In this document: positions 44,681 through 53,072 of the stretch, one piece after another
Position numbering within the stretch: position 1 is the first letter of the stretch
Layout of the letters: every line of letters begins with the position of its first letter
DNA from: Unio delphinus
Lineage: Eukaryota > Mollusca > Bivalvia > Unionida > Unionidae
Assembly: GCA_029339505.1 (NCBI GenBank)
Contig: JAQISU010000348.1
Location: 2,517,501 to 2,581,500 of the forward strand
Direction: 5' to 3'
DNA length: 64,000 nucleotides
The notes under the pieces: model-generated
Database searches by the model: none
The model's input: only the letters and a program-made list of their open reading frames with translations
What the model was told of the DNA's origin: nothing
Position numbers and translations under genes: made by a program

Positions 44681-44918
44681 GTGTTTAAGTCAAATATTCT
44701 GTGTCACGTGCGATGAATGCGTATTTCATAACATAGGATGTGATCCGGAGATGCAGGCGTTACAGGATAACACACGTGTATACTTTCTCCCTTAGATTGT
44801 GTTAACTTGTTTAATGGGTATTGTGATTCAGCGCTGGGCATTGTTTTGTAAGAAAAGACATGTTTTCAAACAATTATATTCTTTGTTCTAGTGTTTAAGT
44901 CAAATATTCTGTCTCATT
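44681..44918 (+). repeat. Paired direct repeat 'gtgtttaagtcaaatattct'
   Basis: 'tagtgtttaagtcaaatatt' with 'ctgt(g/c)tca' after it occurs at about 44679-44706 and 44891-44918. Preceding sequence is also related ('attgtgatt(t/c)agc', 'tattgtttta/tgttttgta', 'aaaga…tttt'), so the repeated unit is roughly 90 bp. Confidence 0.8.
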
Positions 44919-45206
44919 TAAATACTGTGAAACACCATTAATAAGTAATTCAAGAAAATAAAATAGCATACTTGCGGATTGATGTATTAATTCCCTTTAT
45001 ATACCATATGAATAGTTACAACATATATACGTTAAAAAACGTTAATCTTTATAGACGTGAACAGTGGTCTAACGGTATCGTGTTTGGCTTGTAAACCCAG
45101 ACAATTATTCTTCACATGTTCGCGCCCCATAGCAGACAATTGTCTGATGGTGAAACGGTTGGATGTTTTTTTTTCTATTTAATTGAGGGGAGGAAGGCGC
45201 CCCCTC

Positions 45207-45339
45207 TGTGTTTACATTCACATAACATGCAAAACCCATGCTATCAAATTTACGGTAGCGGTGGGTTGTCGGTTTTTGACAACTTACGCAACCATGAATT
45301 TGATTTCATGGGTTGCATGTTATGTGAATGTAAACACAT
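45207..45339. repeat. Inverted repeat with about 42-bp arms
   Basis: Left arm 45207-45250 ('tgtgtttacattcacataac' at its outer end) pairs with right arm 45298-45339 with only a 2-base gap and two mismatches. The loop contains a smaller hairpin, GTTGTC/GACAAC. Just outside the left arm stands CGCCCCCTCTG, the same 11 bases as near the element's own ends. It may be a small insertion (MITE-like) or a cis-acting structure. Confidence 0.8.
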
Positions 45340-46082
45340 AAATGCCCTACATTACATCATCATTGAATTATAATCCATCCTTAATTAAGTTAATTAAGTA
45401 TATGTATACCTACAATTTGCCACAACACTCAGTGGAAATATATACGGTATTTGTGCTGTCCTTAATTAAGTATATGTTGTGACGTCACCCCAAGCATATC
45501 TTCTGGGCGGTCTAAGATGGCGTTTGCCACGTTAGGCCTCCCCTTTCGGAGATGTATGTTTCGGGTTTCCCTTGGGCTTACTTGGATGTGAAGGCAAAAA
45601 AGGAGTTCCAAAGATGTGTTGTCGTATATATGTAACCTCTAGGTCATTTCACGTAAACATACCCTCTTGTGATTATAACCCGTTATTTGACGAGTTAGAT
45701 TCACTCTTAGGGGAATATGTTTCCGGTGAATGTAAATATAAATGACCTAAAATAAATACCATCCATGGATGTAATTAGCTCTCCATCACATTTGGGTTTT
45801 TTGTTCAAAAATGAATTACCGGCCAAAAAAAGGTTCGTGGATGCACATTGGGTAAACCCAGAATGAATTATAGGCTAAAAGAAACGGTCATAGGGTCATA
45901 TCTGAAAGAGCAAAAACATTCTGATATAAAACAGAAAGAGAAAAATGCTCTAACAAAGGAACACTATGAAAGACACAAAGGCCTAATAAGGGACCCAATC
46001 AATGCAAATAGAACCACAACGGCCTATATCAAGGGGGCCAAATGACTGATAATCGCTCATCATGGTTGATATTTATTTTTGT

Positions 46083-46665
46083 CTGCATTTATATTTATAT
46101 ATACAGACTGAATTTTTAAAAAATATATTTATATATACAGACTGAATTTTTAAAAAAGATATTTATATATACAGACTGAATTTTTAAAAAAGATAGTTAT
46201 ATATACAGACTGAATTTTAAAAAAAGATAGTTATATATACAGACTGAATTTTTAAAAAATATATTTATATATACAGATTTAATTTTTAAAAAAGATAGTT
46301 ATATATACAGATTGAATTTTTAAAAAAGATAGTTATATATACAGACTGAATTTTTAAAAAAGATATTTATATATACAGACTGAATTTTTAAAAAAGATAG
46401 TTAAATATACAGACTGAATTTTTAAAAAATATATTTATATATACAGACTGAATTTTAAAAAATATATTTATATATACAGAATTAATTTTAAAAAATATAT
46501 TTATATATACAGAATTAATTTTAAAAAATATATTTATATATACAGACTGAATTTTTAAAAAATATATTTATATATACAGAATTAATTTTAAAAAAATATA
46601 TTTATATATACAGAATTAATTTTAAAAAATATATTTATATATACAGACTGAATTTTTAAAATATT
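46083..46665 (+). repeat. AT-rich tandem array, about 17 units of about 33 bp
   Basis: Unit 'tatttatatatacagactga' followed by 'atttttaaaaaa' recurs about 17 times with minor variants (GATAGTTATATA, CAGAATTAATTT). It lies immediately upstream of the rightward virion gene block. No spacers as in CRISPR exist. Confidence 0.95.
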
Positions 46666-46715
46666 AACGGCTCATTTATTTTTGAAAAATGAATTAGAAA
46701 TATGTATTATCATAT

Positions 46716-47072
46716 ATGAATTCTGAAATTATGAATAGCATCATAGTTGAAATTGCAAAATTGAAAAATCAGAATATTAAATTGTCAGATGGGTTAAATC
46801 CTGATCAAATCAAGTCGGATTTTCAGGATATAGAATATGGAGTTAGCACTAACAAGTATATGTTGCCAAAGAAATATGCACTCATCAAAAAAATTCAAAA
46901 TTCTATTCGAGACTCTCTTGCATTTTCCAGTGAAGTAGATGTGTTTGTTCCGTTATATACTATCGTGGAAGGAATACGAAAAGAATTGGGTAACGAATAT
47001 GAATTGAAAAAGGAAGTTAATTCTAAAATTAGAAACTTACGAGCGTTAATTCAAGAAAATGAACTATTTTGA
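46716..47072 (+). CDS. Unassigned 118-residue protein, first gene of the right half
   Basis: Intact frame starting MNSEIMNSIIVEIAKL. It is helical, Lys/Glu/Asn-rich and has no Cys; the middle reads YMLPKKYALIKKIQNSIRDS. The AT-rich array ends about 50 bp upstream. It shows no domain that I recognise. Codon composition and length support a real gene, but a remnant of it was not found in the older copies. Confidence 0.55.
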   Translation: MNSEIMNSIIVEIAKLKNQNIKLSDGLNPDQIKSDFQDIEYGVSTNKYMLPKKYALIKKIQNSIRDSLAFSSEVDVFVPLYTIVEGIRKELGNEYELKKEVNSKIRNLRALIQENELF

Positions 47073-47281
47073 TTGACCGGCCCCTCAAAAGATTTTGTCA
47101 GACAGTAAAATCTCCTTGAGATTTTCATTTTTTTTTGTCATTTTTTGATTGAATCAGTGAAAATATTTCACACTGCGAAAATAAAAATATTTCACAGCAA
47201 TAAAAAATTGTACCGTTAAGGATGGAATCATCGATGGGAAAAATTGTTTTACAATTGAAAAATGGTTTCTGATTTCAAATA
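47073..47281 (+). other. Intergenic region before the virion block
   Basis: Contains 'aaaatatttcacactgcgaa' with a nearby partner 'aaaaatatttcacagcaat', and ACAATTGAAAA 28 bases before the next ATG. Confidence 0.4.
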
Positions 47282-48244
47282 ATGGTCAATGAAGCATTAA
47301 CGACCCGATTGGCACGTGAGCGACTAGATGCAATTAAGAAATTTATACCAATTCGCGACTCTGTAAGAAATAAACTGCAACAACGACAGAGTTTACAAAC
47401 TGATTTTGCTCTGGGGTCTGAAGAGTTGTTTAAACCAGTAACCACAGCAACGAAGGGGGTAGAGCGTGCTTTACTGGGAGATGGTCCCGAGACGGGAAAA
47501 TCTGTTATTGGTGAACTTGAAAAAATAGCAGCGAAAACTGAACAAACAAAACAAATAGAATCAAAGAGAACAGTAGATGATTTACGCATGAGATTTAACG
47601 AAGAAGGGTTAGCAGCAATTGATGAGACTGATCCAACAGAAATTCCTACGCTTGTTGTTACGTCCTATGAAGACAGAAAAAAAATGTTGAAACCAGAACA
47701 TCATAAGTTTGTTAAGAATTTCACTCACTGGGCTGATATATTCTATAAAATCAAAACTGGAAAAAGTCAAAAAAAGACAGATAGTGCATCATACATTGAA
47801 TATATCAGGATGGTGGATCACGTGTATAATCAATACGAAGAGTTTAAACAACAACAAAAACCGCCAAGATTGCAAAGAAAGCGACAGCAACCTGCAAAGA
47901 AAATATCTTTTTCACCTAAAAAACAACAACTACCACCTGATGATGATGATGATACTCTTGATTATTTACAAACCACGGATACAGACAAACTAGATGAAGC
48001 AGCTGGTTATAGTGGAAGTGGATCAGGAAATCCAAGGATTGGAAACACTTGTCCTGATAGTGTTATCAATGATATATCACGATTAGATGTTCTCATCGGA
48101 GGAAAACGAGCTGGAAATAACTCTCCAGAAATAATTAATGAAGCAGCTGATATCTGTAAACGGTTATTTGCCGGCGGTATCATGGATATCAAAACATATC
48201 GAGATTTCATTGACGAGTTAGCAAATGGGTATCATAGCGATTAA
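47282..48244 (+). CDS. Unassigned 320-residue virion-block protein
   Basis: Intact. N-terminal region TRLARERLDAIKKFIPIRDS is helical and charged; the middle is basic and Gln-rich (RLQRKRQQPAKK) followed by an acidic run PDDDDD; the C-terminal domain has CPDSVINDISRLDVLIGGKR and ends MDIKTYRDFIDELANGYHSD. Its start is preceded by ATTGAAAA as in neighbouring genes. A remnant at 32610-33905 keeps both end regions, which shows they are conserved in the family. Position directly before virion genes suggests a minor virion or assembly role; I do not recognise a named family. Confidence 0.75.
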   Translation: MVNEALTTRLARERLDAIKKFIPIRDSVRNKLQQRQSLQTDFALGSEELFKPVTTATKGVERALLGDGPETGKSVIGELEKIAAKTEQTKQIESKRTVDDLRMRFNEEGLAAIDETDPTEIPTLVVTSYEDRKKMLKPEHHKFVKNFTHWADIFYKIKTGKSQKKTDSASYIEYIRMVDHVYNQYEEFKQQQKPPRLQRKRQQPAKKISFSPKKQQLPPDDDDDTLDYLQTTDTDKLDEAAGYSGSGSGNPRIGNTCPDSVINDISRLDVLIGGKRAGNNSPEIINEAADICKRLFAGGIMDIKTYRDFIDELANGYHSD

Positions 48245-48277
48245 ATAACAATTGAAAACACTATTGTTTTTATAATA

Positions 48278-48709
48278 ATGATTATACACTACAATCATGA
48301 TAAACCAACCCTCGTCTATGTAGTTAATTCACGGTTTCCAGTTTATAGAGCATACTACGGAGATGGCCTCGGCAAGACCATTTTAGGATTCTTTTCAAGA
48401 ACAGCCCCAAAAGTGATGCCGTTAGCTAAACAACTAGGAATGAAAGCCATTGATGTTATTCGTGATAAGGGTATTAGTACTGTTGGAGATCTTGCCGGGA
48501 AAGCGTTTTCAACTGCGAAGGATAAAATAACATCATTAGTGAGTCGAAAAAAGAAACCGTTACCGTCTACAGAAGAAATGCCTGCAAGTGTTAGTAAAAT
48601 TATAAATAACGCAGTAGATGAAAAACTAGCGTCGATGGTAAATCAAGGAGACCAAAGCAATATTGCAAATATGATAGCGGGAAGTGGCTTTAGAAAACTA
48701 CGACGATGA
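48278..48709 (+). CDS. Small virion-type protein with GDGLG motif
   Basis: 143 residues, intact. After a short leader comes YYGDGLGKTILGFFSRTAPK then MPLAKQLGMKAIDVIRDKG, a Gly-led amphipathic region that resembles virion membrane-active or cement proteins of Polintons and adenoviruses (pVI-like position). A basic patch SRKKKPLP and a tail IAGSGFRKLRR follow. ATTGAAAA lies 28 bases before the ATG. A homologous trace (LGMKAIGSVRE) is near 34085. The functional reading is an inference. Confidence 0.6.
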   Translation: MIIHYNHDKPTLVYVVNSRFPVYRAYYGDGLGKTILGFFSRTAPKVMPLAKQLGMKAIDVIRDKGISTVGDLAGKAFSTAKDKITSLVSRKKKPLPSTEEMPASVSKIINNAVDEKLASMVNQGDQSNIANMIAGSGFRKLRR

Positions 48710-48778
48710 AAATGGAAAAATCGTTTACGATGAAAATCCGTAGGATTTCACGATTTAGACTCTGATAAATAGAATAAA
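48710..48778 (+). promoter_or_regulatory. Intergenic palindromes before the MCP gene
   Basis: It contains ATCGTTTACGAT and AATCCGTAGGATT, two short palindromes, with GATGAAAA-type phrases. A similar palindrome, AATCGTTTTACGATT, precedes the pX-like gene at 50250-50264. They may be late regulatory or RNA-processing signals. Confidence 0.45.
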
Positions 48779-50220
48779 ATGTTCAAAAGGTCATCTGATC
48801 CAGCATTTGATATGGATGCCCCAGTGCGTAAAGATGATTCTGTACGCGATTTTCAATTTTATTCTTATCACGCAGTACAACCCGATCTCCGATCGCGAAT
48901 TGAACTTCAAGTTCATGATACCAGTAAATATTTTCTACCGTGTGAGGCATTTATTGAAGTAGAAGGAGAACTTGTAACAAATGTTGCAGCTGATACCCCA
49001 TATGACAATAACTCAAATGTCCGAGTTGGTTTTGTTAATAACGGCATCATGGCGTTATTTGAAAGCGCTAGATATCTCATTGATGGAAAAGAAATTGAAT
49101 CCATTGACCGTGAAGTTGATATGGCCACAACAATCATAGGGTTAGCAAGATATTCTGATGATTATACAAGATCAGCGGGTCCATCTATGATGTTTGCAAA
49201 GGATACTACTGATAACGCTGATCACCTTCAATTCATTAAAGTGTTAACAGCACAGGGTACTGCAGAAAACAATCAACAAGAAGCAGCTAATCCAGAACGT
49301 CGAACTAGACCCGGAGCTGCGTTTGATATTCTCGGAGGCGTTAATGGTAATCTCAATTTAGGATTTGCAACACGTGTAGCAACGTTGCATGGGCAGCGTC
49401 GACGATTTTCATGTGCGATTCCACTACATCACATATTTGGATTCTGTAGAAACGTCCGAAAAGTTATTTATGAGCCAAACACACAGTAGCACTTGTACGA
49501 AAGGGTACTGATGATGATGCAATCTGGCGTAATACTGGGGTTGCTGCCGGTAAAGTTATTTTAACAAAACTATCATTATGGATGCCAGTGTTAACTCCAT
49601 CAATCACAGAAGAACAGCGACTACTATCATTTATGGATCAAGGAGGAAAGTCGTTGTTGAGTTGGTTATCAGTGACTACGGATATTAAACAAGACAGTGT
49701 TGATGGTACATTCACATGGCACCTGGCATCAAAACAAGGGGTTTCAGCTCCACGTCATATATTTATTGCGTTACAGAATGCTGCGCGAGTTGGTAATCAA
49801 GAACGAAGTCATATGATATTTGATCAGTTAGGTGTTAATGAAGTCTCGCTGAGAATAAACGGACAGCAGGAACCATCCGAGGATATACAACTTGATTACG
49901 GTCAGAATCATATTGCACGTGTCTATCATAACCTGTTGTCATTTATGGCACGTGATCAAAATGTGGATACCGGCTTGCAAATATCACAATTGGATTTTAA
50001 AAGCCTCTATACGATTTATTACTTTTCATTGGAACATCTTGATTTGATGAGACAATCTGTCGTTGATATACACTTTAGAGCCCGTGTAACCCGTCCTGTT
50101 GGTGCTGGTGCTATTGCTAATTATAGAGCGGTTGCTGTCATTCTCAGTGATAAATCAATGCTACTTGAAGGTGTTGGTGGAAGAATGAGAGTGGTAGATG
50201 CACCAGTGGAAAATATGTAA
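48779..50220 (+). pseudogene. Major capsid protein (double jelly roll), one frameshift
   Basis: The first frame (48779-49489, 236 codons) begins MFKRSSDPAFDMDAPVRKDD and includes MALFESARYLIDGKEIESID and the vertical-jelly-roll-type end FGFCRNVRKVIYE. A stop at 49487-49489 cuts it off. The continuation, open from about 49475, is in the -1 frame: LVRKGTDDDAIWR, then ILTKLSLWMPVLTPS and on to VDIHFRARVTRP, ending at 50220. Together this is a near-complete Polinton MCP of about 480 residues. No slippery heptamer stands at the break (ACCAAAC), so a mutation or sequence error is more likely than programmed shifting. Confidence 0.88.
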
Positions 50221-50277
50221 TTGAAAATCTGAAGGATATTTCCATTGAATCGTTTTACGATTTAGAATCAATCAATT

Positions 50278-50832
50278 ATGTATAACATGTCATATAGTGT
50301 TATTAGTGTTGCGTTAACTCCTGGTCAAATCAAAAAATTGCAATCAGAATCAGCTAAAAAATGTGGAACCACAATCACGTTGAAACCTAATCAAATGACT
50401 GGTGGGGCAAATAAATTATCGCTGACAACTCGTCAAGTGAAACATTTCAATGATGCTTTCAAGGATAAAAAAGGAGTTCAGATCACACTCTCTTCGGCTG
50501 CTATCAAAAATATGATAAAAACAGGTGGTATATTTCCGTTGTTTGCTGCAATACCAGCATTGGTTGCGGCAGCAGCCCCAGCAGTAGCAAAAGCGGCCGC
50601 ATTGGGGGTAGTTGGAGGCTTGGGAACAAAAGCGGTACAGAGCATTGCTGAATCATATGAACCGAAGAAAGGTCAAGGGTATAAAAAAAAGGGAAAGGGT
50701 CTAAGACTACCAGGAACCCCGTATTCATGGTACAGCGGAAAGGGTCTAAGACTACCAGGAACCCCGTATTCATGGTACAGCGGGAGATCCGTTCACGGAT
50801 CAGGCCTGAGACTACCAGGAACGGTTTATTAA
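50278..50832 (+). CDS. pX-like hydrophobic virion protein with C-terminal LPGTPY repeats
   Basis: 184 residues, intact. The N-terminal part has two similar units (ALTPGQIKKL with TITLKPNQ; SLTTRQVKHF with VQITLSSA). A hydrophobic Ala-rich segment follows at 83-120, starting GGIFPLFAAIPALVAAAAPA, like the core of adenovirus pX. The C-terminus has three copies of GLRLPGT, two of them in a 16-residue direct repeat GKGLRLPGTPYSWYSG. The same LPGTP motif is found in the element's PLA2 domain. In adenovirus, pX condenses DNA; that role here is inferred. The end overlaps the upstream open frame of the protease, not its likely start. Confidence 0.75.
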   Translation: MYNMSYSVISVALTPGQIKKLQSESAKKCGTTITLKPNQMTGGANKLSLTTRQVKHFNDAFKDKKGVQITLSSAAIKNMIKTGGIFPLFAAIPALVAAAAPAVAKAAALGVVGGLGTKAVQSIAESYEPKKGQGYKKKGKGLRLPGTPYSWYSGKGLRLPGTPYSWYSGRSVHGSGLRLPGTVY

Positions 50833-50843
50833 TTCAGAAATCT

Positions 50844-51266
50844 ATGGTTCCAATGTCCAATTTTGATTTAATGGATGCTGCTAAAAAACTAGTGATTAAA
50901 AATTTCAGAGGTGTTTTTATGAAAGATCAATTACCACATCAACCAAACAAAACTGAAACAGGTATTATTAATCTCGATAACAGCACCGGACCTGGAACTC
51001 ACTGGGTTGCATACGCTATTGATCCACGTGGGATTGTCTATTTTGATTCATATGGATTAGCCCCACCAAAAGAGTTTATGCGGTATATAAAAACCCTTCC
51101 AATGAAGACTTGGTATTCTACGCTACCAACACAACAAATCAATGACCCACCAATATGCGGCAGTGAAGTATTAAATGTCCTTGACGCTATTTCAGCATCT
51201 ATAAAATCACCACACATTGTCGTAAATGACTACACTAGTAATCGCTTTTTAGAGAGAGATATATAA
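50844..51266 (+). CDS. Adenain-like cysteine protease
   Basis: From the ATG at 50844 (or 50853) the protein has about 140 residues. The open frame reaches back to 50727, but that part is a shadow of the pX-like gene's repeats. Catalytic residues: His53 in GTHWVAYAID, Asp68 in VYFDSYG, Gln97/98 in PTQQIND as oxyanion candidate, and Cys105 in PPICGSEVL. Order and spacing match adenovirus protease, which matures virion proteins. It is shorter than adenain (about 200 residues). Homologous remnant at 34540-34850. Frame intact. Confidence 0.92.
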   Translation: MVPMSNFDLMDAAKKLVIKNFRGVFMKDQLPHQPNKTETGIINLDNSTGPGTHWVAYAIDPRGIVYFDSYGLAPPKEFMRYIKTLPMKTWYSTLPTQQINDPPICGSEVLNVLDAISASIKSPHIVVNDYTSNRFLERDI

Positions 51267-51272
51267 AATATC

Positions 51273-52397
51273 ATGATTGATATTTGGGGAAGACCTCTGA
51301 AACCCAAACCCGATGACACTGCAACTCCTGATTCTATCAAGGATATACAAAAAAAAATTAAAGATGAAATCGCTGAGACGTTGAACTTAACAAGTGTTGA
51401 CCTGAATGAAATAGTTGTATTTCAAGACAAACAGGGTAAATTGAAATCCAGTAATATTTCTCTGGATGATATTTTGGTTAAACAACAAAACGCAATCGAG
51501 AACACCGTTGCGTTATTTTCCGATCAGGGTAAATTGAAAACCAGTAATATTTCTCTGGATGATATTTTGGTTAAACAACAAAATGCAATCGAGAACACCG
51601 TTGCGTTATTTTCCGATCAGGGTAAATTGAAAACCAGTAATATTTCTCTGGATGATATTTTAGTTAAACAACAAAATGCAATCGAGGATACTATCGCGTT
51701 ATTTTCCGATCAAGGTAAATTGAAAACCAGTAATATTTCTCTGGATGATATTTTAGTTAAACAACAAAATGCAATCGAGGATACTATCGCGTTATTTTCC
51801 GATCAGGGTAAACTCAAACCGGGTGTACTTTTTTCGACGATTACAGATCGATTTAAAACTCTCAACGATTCTGCGTTAGAACTAGCAACACTTCAATCTA
51901 AAACCGAAGAACATATAAAACAGTTTACCGCATTTCGTAGAAATATCATTGATAAATTTATTGGAACTACATTCGATAAAATTGAACTAAAACTCCCTGA
52001 TATTAAAAAATCCATCGATGAGACGAAAACTTTCATCGAAGGCATCAAGGGGGATGCAACGAGGATGATAGCAGCCATTGAAAAAACAAAAATTCCTCAT
52101 GAGAAAACCAACAACGTAGTATACACGATCCAACACGGATCATTGGAGTGGACACCTACAAACAACAAATTAGATATCACTGCAACCGTTAAGGGTATTT
52201 ATCGATTAACACTAGTAACACCATTATCTCAATTTAATATTTCATCGTCCAGTTCATCCGGGGTCAATAATACGATTTCAACGATCATCGACAAGAATAC
52301 AACTGAAAAGTTTACAATCACATCTACTGATAAAAATTTGGTTAGGGTCTCAACAACGTGGTATGTGGAATTCGTAGCGGATTTAAGTAAATCGTAA
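51273..52397 (+). CDS. Fibre/spike candidate with 31-residue tandem repeats
   Basis: 374 residues, intact. A short N-terminal tail (MIDIWGRPLKPKPDD) is followed by four nearly identical 31-residue units (GKLKTSNISLDDILVKQQNA in each) and a partial fifth, at about 51428-51820. Then comes a helical region and a C-terminal beta-rich domain of about 100 residues with Ser and Thr runs (SSSSSSGVNNT) ending in WYVEFVADLSKS. Tail, repetitive shaft and terminal globular domain are the layout of adenovirus fibres and phage tail fibres. No sequence match to a named fibre is claimed. Confidence 0.65.
   Translation: MIDIWGRPLKPKPDDTATPDSIKDIQKKIKDEIAETLNLTSVDLNEIVVFQDKQGKLKSSNISLDDILVKQQNAIENTVALFSDQGKLKTSNISLDDILVKQQNAIENTVALFSDQGKLKTSNISLDDILVKQQNAIEDTIALFSDQGKLKTSNISLDDILVKQQNAIEDTIALFSDQGKLKPGVLFSTITDRFKTLNDSALELATLQSKTEEHIKQFTAFRRNIIDKFIGTTFDKIELKLPDIKKSIDETKTFIEGIKGDATRMIAAIEKTKIPHEKTNNVVYTIQHGSLEWTPTNNKLDITATVKGIYRLTLVTPLSQFNISSSSSSGVNNTISTIIDKNTTEKFTITSTDKNLVRVSTTWYVEFVADLSKS
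51428..51820 (+). repeat. 93-bp direct repeats in fibre candidate gene
   Basis: Four units are nearly identical at the DNA level ('ggtaaattgaaaaccagtaa' begins each), which implies recent expansion or gene conversion. Confidence 0.95.
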
Positions 52398-52427
52398 TTG
52401 AAAACGATAGCGTATTTAAAATAAAAA

Positions 52428-53072
52428 ATGATTTCATCATCGCAATATCGCTATGATCAGGTCAGAGAGTATCAAACTAGACTCAAAACCTTGTCTGAGG
52501 AGTATGAATTGAAAATTAAAAAATATCGCAGGAGAATTACCGCAATTGATGTTACTGTGTACGCTGTGAGTGGTGTAATCACCGGAGCCGGTATTATACT
52601 GTCTTCAGTGACAATGATGGCTCCGATAGCTGTTCCAATTTGCATTTCTGCGGCAACAACAATCGCTGGAATAATTTCAATAATCACAAAAAAAATATCC
52701 TCATGCAGCCAACGGAAACTACAAGACTACATAATTCAATTTCATGTTGTGTCCACTGCATACTCGCAATTATCCTCATTGATATCGTCATCGCTCGATG
52801 ATACAATTATATCAGAGAGTGAGTTTTCAGCGATGGTAGATATATATGATTCTGCGATGTCAAAATTAGAAATACAACATGAGTATAATAACAATGACAA
52901 CACAGATGGAATTACTTCAACAAATAGTGGAGAACACGAACCCAGTACAAACAAGCATGATCTCAATAACCTCAACGAATCCAGAATTCAGTGTGAATTT
53001 CCCCTCTCCGGTCCCAGTGAAGGAAATCGCGCTAGCAAAATTACGAGTATACCACAGTTGGCCAAATATTAG
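52428..53072 (+). CDS. Membrane protein with coiled-coil start and two hydrophobic segments
   Basis: 214 residues, intact. Charged helical start (YQTRLKTLSEEYELKIKKYR), then hydrophobic segments at about 41-62 (VYAVSGVITGAGIILSSV) and 65-87 (PIAVPICISAATTIAGIISI), and a Ser-rich C-terminal half. ATTGAAAA is 31 bases before the ATG. Its 3' end overlaps the penton-like gene by about 190 bp in another frame, and its last 60 residues are low-complexity, so only the first 150 may be under protein constraint. Role unknown. Confidence 0.7.
   Translation: MISSSQYRYDQVREYQTRLKTLSEEYELKIKKYRRRITAIDVTVYAVSGVITGAGIILSSVTMMAPIAVPICISAATTIAGIISIITKKISSCSQRKLQDYIIQFHVVSTAYSQLSSLISSSLDDTIISESEFSAMVDIYDSAMSKLEIQHEYNNNDNTDGITSTNSGEHEPSTNKHDLNNLNESRIQCEFPLSGPSEGNRASKITSIPQLAKY

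Larger units (their letters stand above)
44341..46082. other. Gene-poor centre of the complete element
   Basis: It separates left (early-type) and right (virion) halves. It holds a pair of direct repeats (44681-44706 and 44893-44918), an inverted repeat (45207-45339) and a 65-codon frame at 45848-46045 (MGKPRMNYRLKET at its start) without recognisable domain. A replication or promoter role is possible but not shown. Confidence 0.5.
47251..52406 (+). promoter_or_regulatory. Repeated ATTGAAAA motif upstream of virion genes
   Basis: AATTGAAAA stands 28 bases before the ATG of the 320-residue gene (47253), 28 before the 143-residue gene (48250), 31 before the membrane gene (52396), and 58 before the pX-like gene (50219). 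In AT-rich DNA chance matches are possible, but constant placement suggests a late promoter-like element. Confidence 0.45.

Noticed and set aside
44640..44690. Tiny intron between GTAAAG and TTTTTTAG in the element centre
   Set aside because: Only about 33 bases, with no coding sequence on either side.
45058..45135. tRNA-like sequence with A-box-like TGGTCTAACGGT and B-box-like GTTCGCGCC
   Set aside because: No cloverleaf forms: acceptor and T arms do not pair, and the B box lacks its conserved A. At best a tRNA-derived fragment.
45848..46045. 65-codon frame MGKPRMNYRLKET as a gene
   Set aside because: Lys/Glu-rich, without domain, homologue in the older copies or upstream motif; kept only as a note.
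46083..46665. CRISPR-like array
   Set aside because: The units are contiguous without unique spacers and the organism is eukaryotic; it is a satellite-type array.
49470..49495. Programmed frameshift in the MCP gene
   Set aside because: The sequence at the break is not a slippery heptamer, and virion MCPs of the family are single frames.
50727..50843. Upstream extension of the protease frame
   Set aside because: It merely reads the repeats of the pX-like gene in another frame; family alignment starts after the ATG at 50844.
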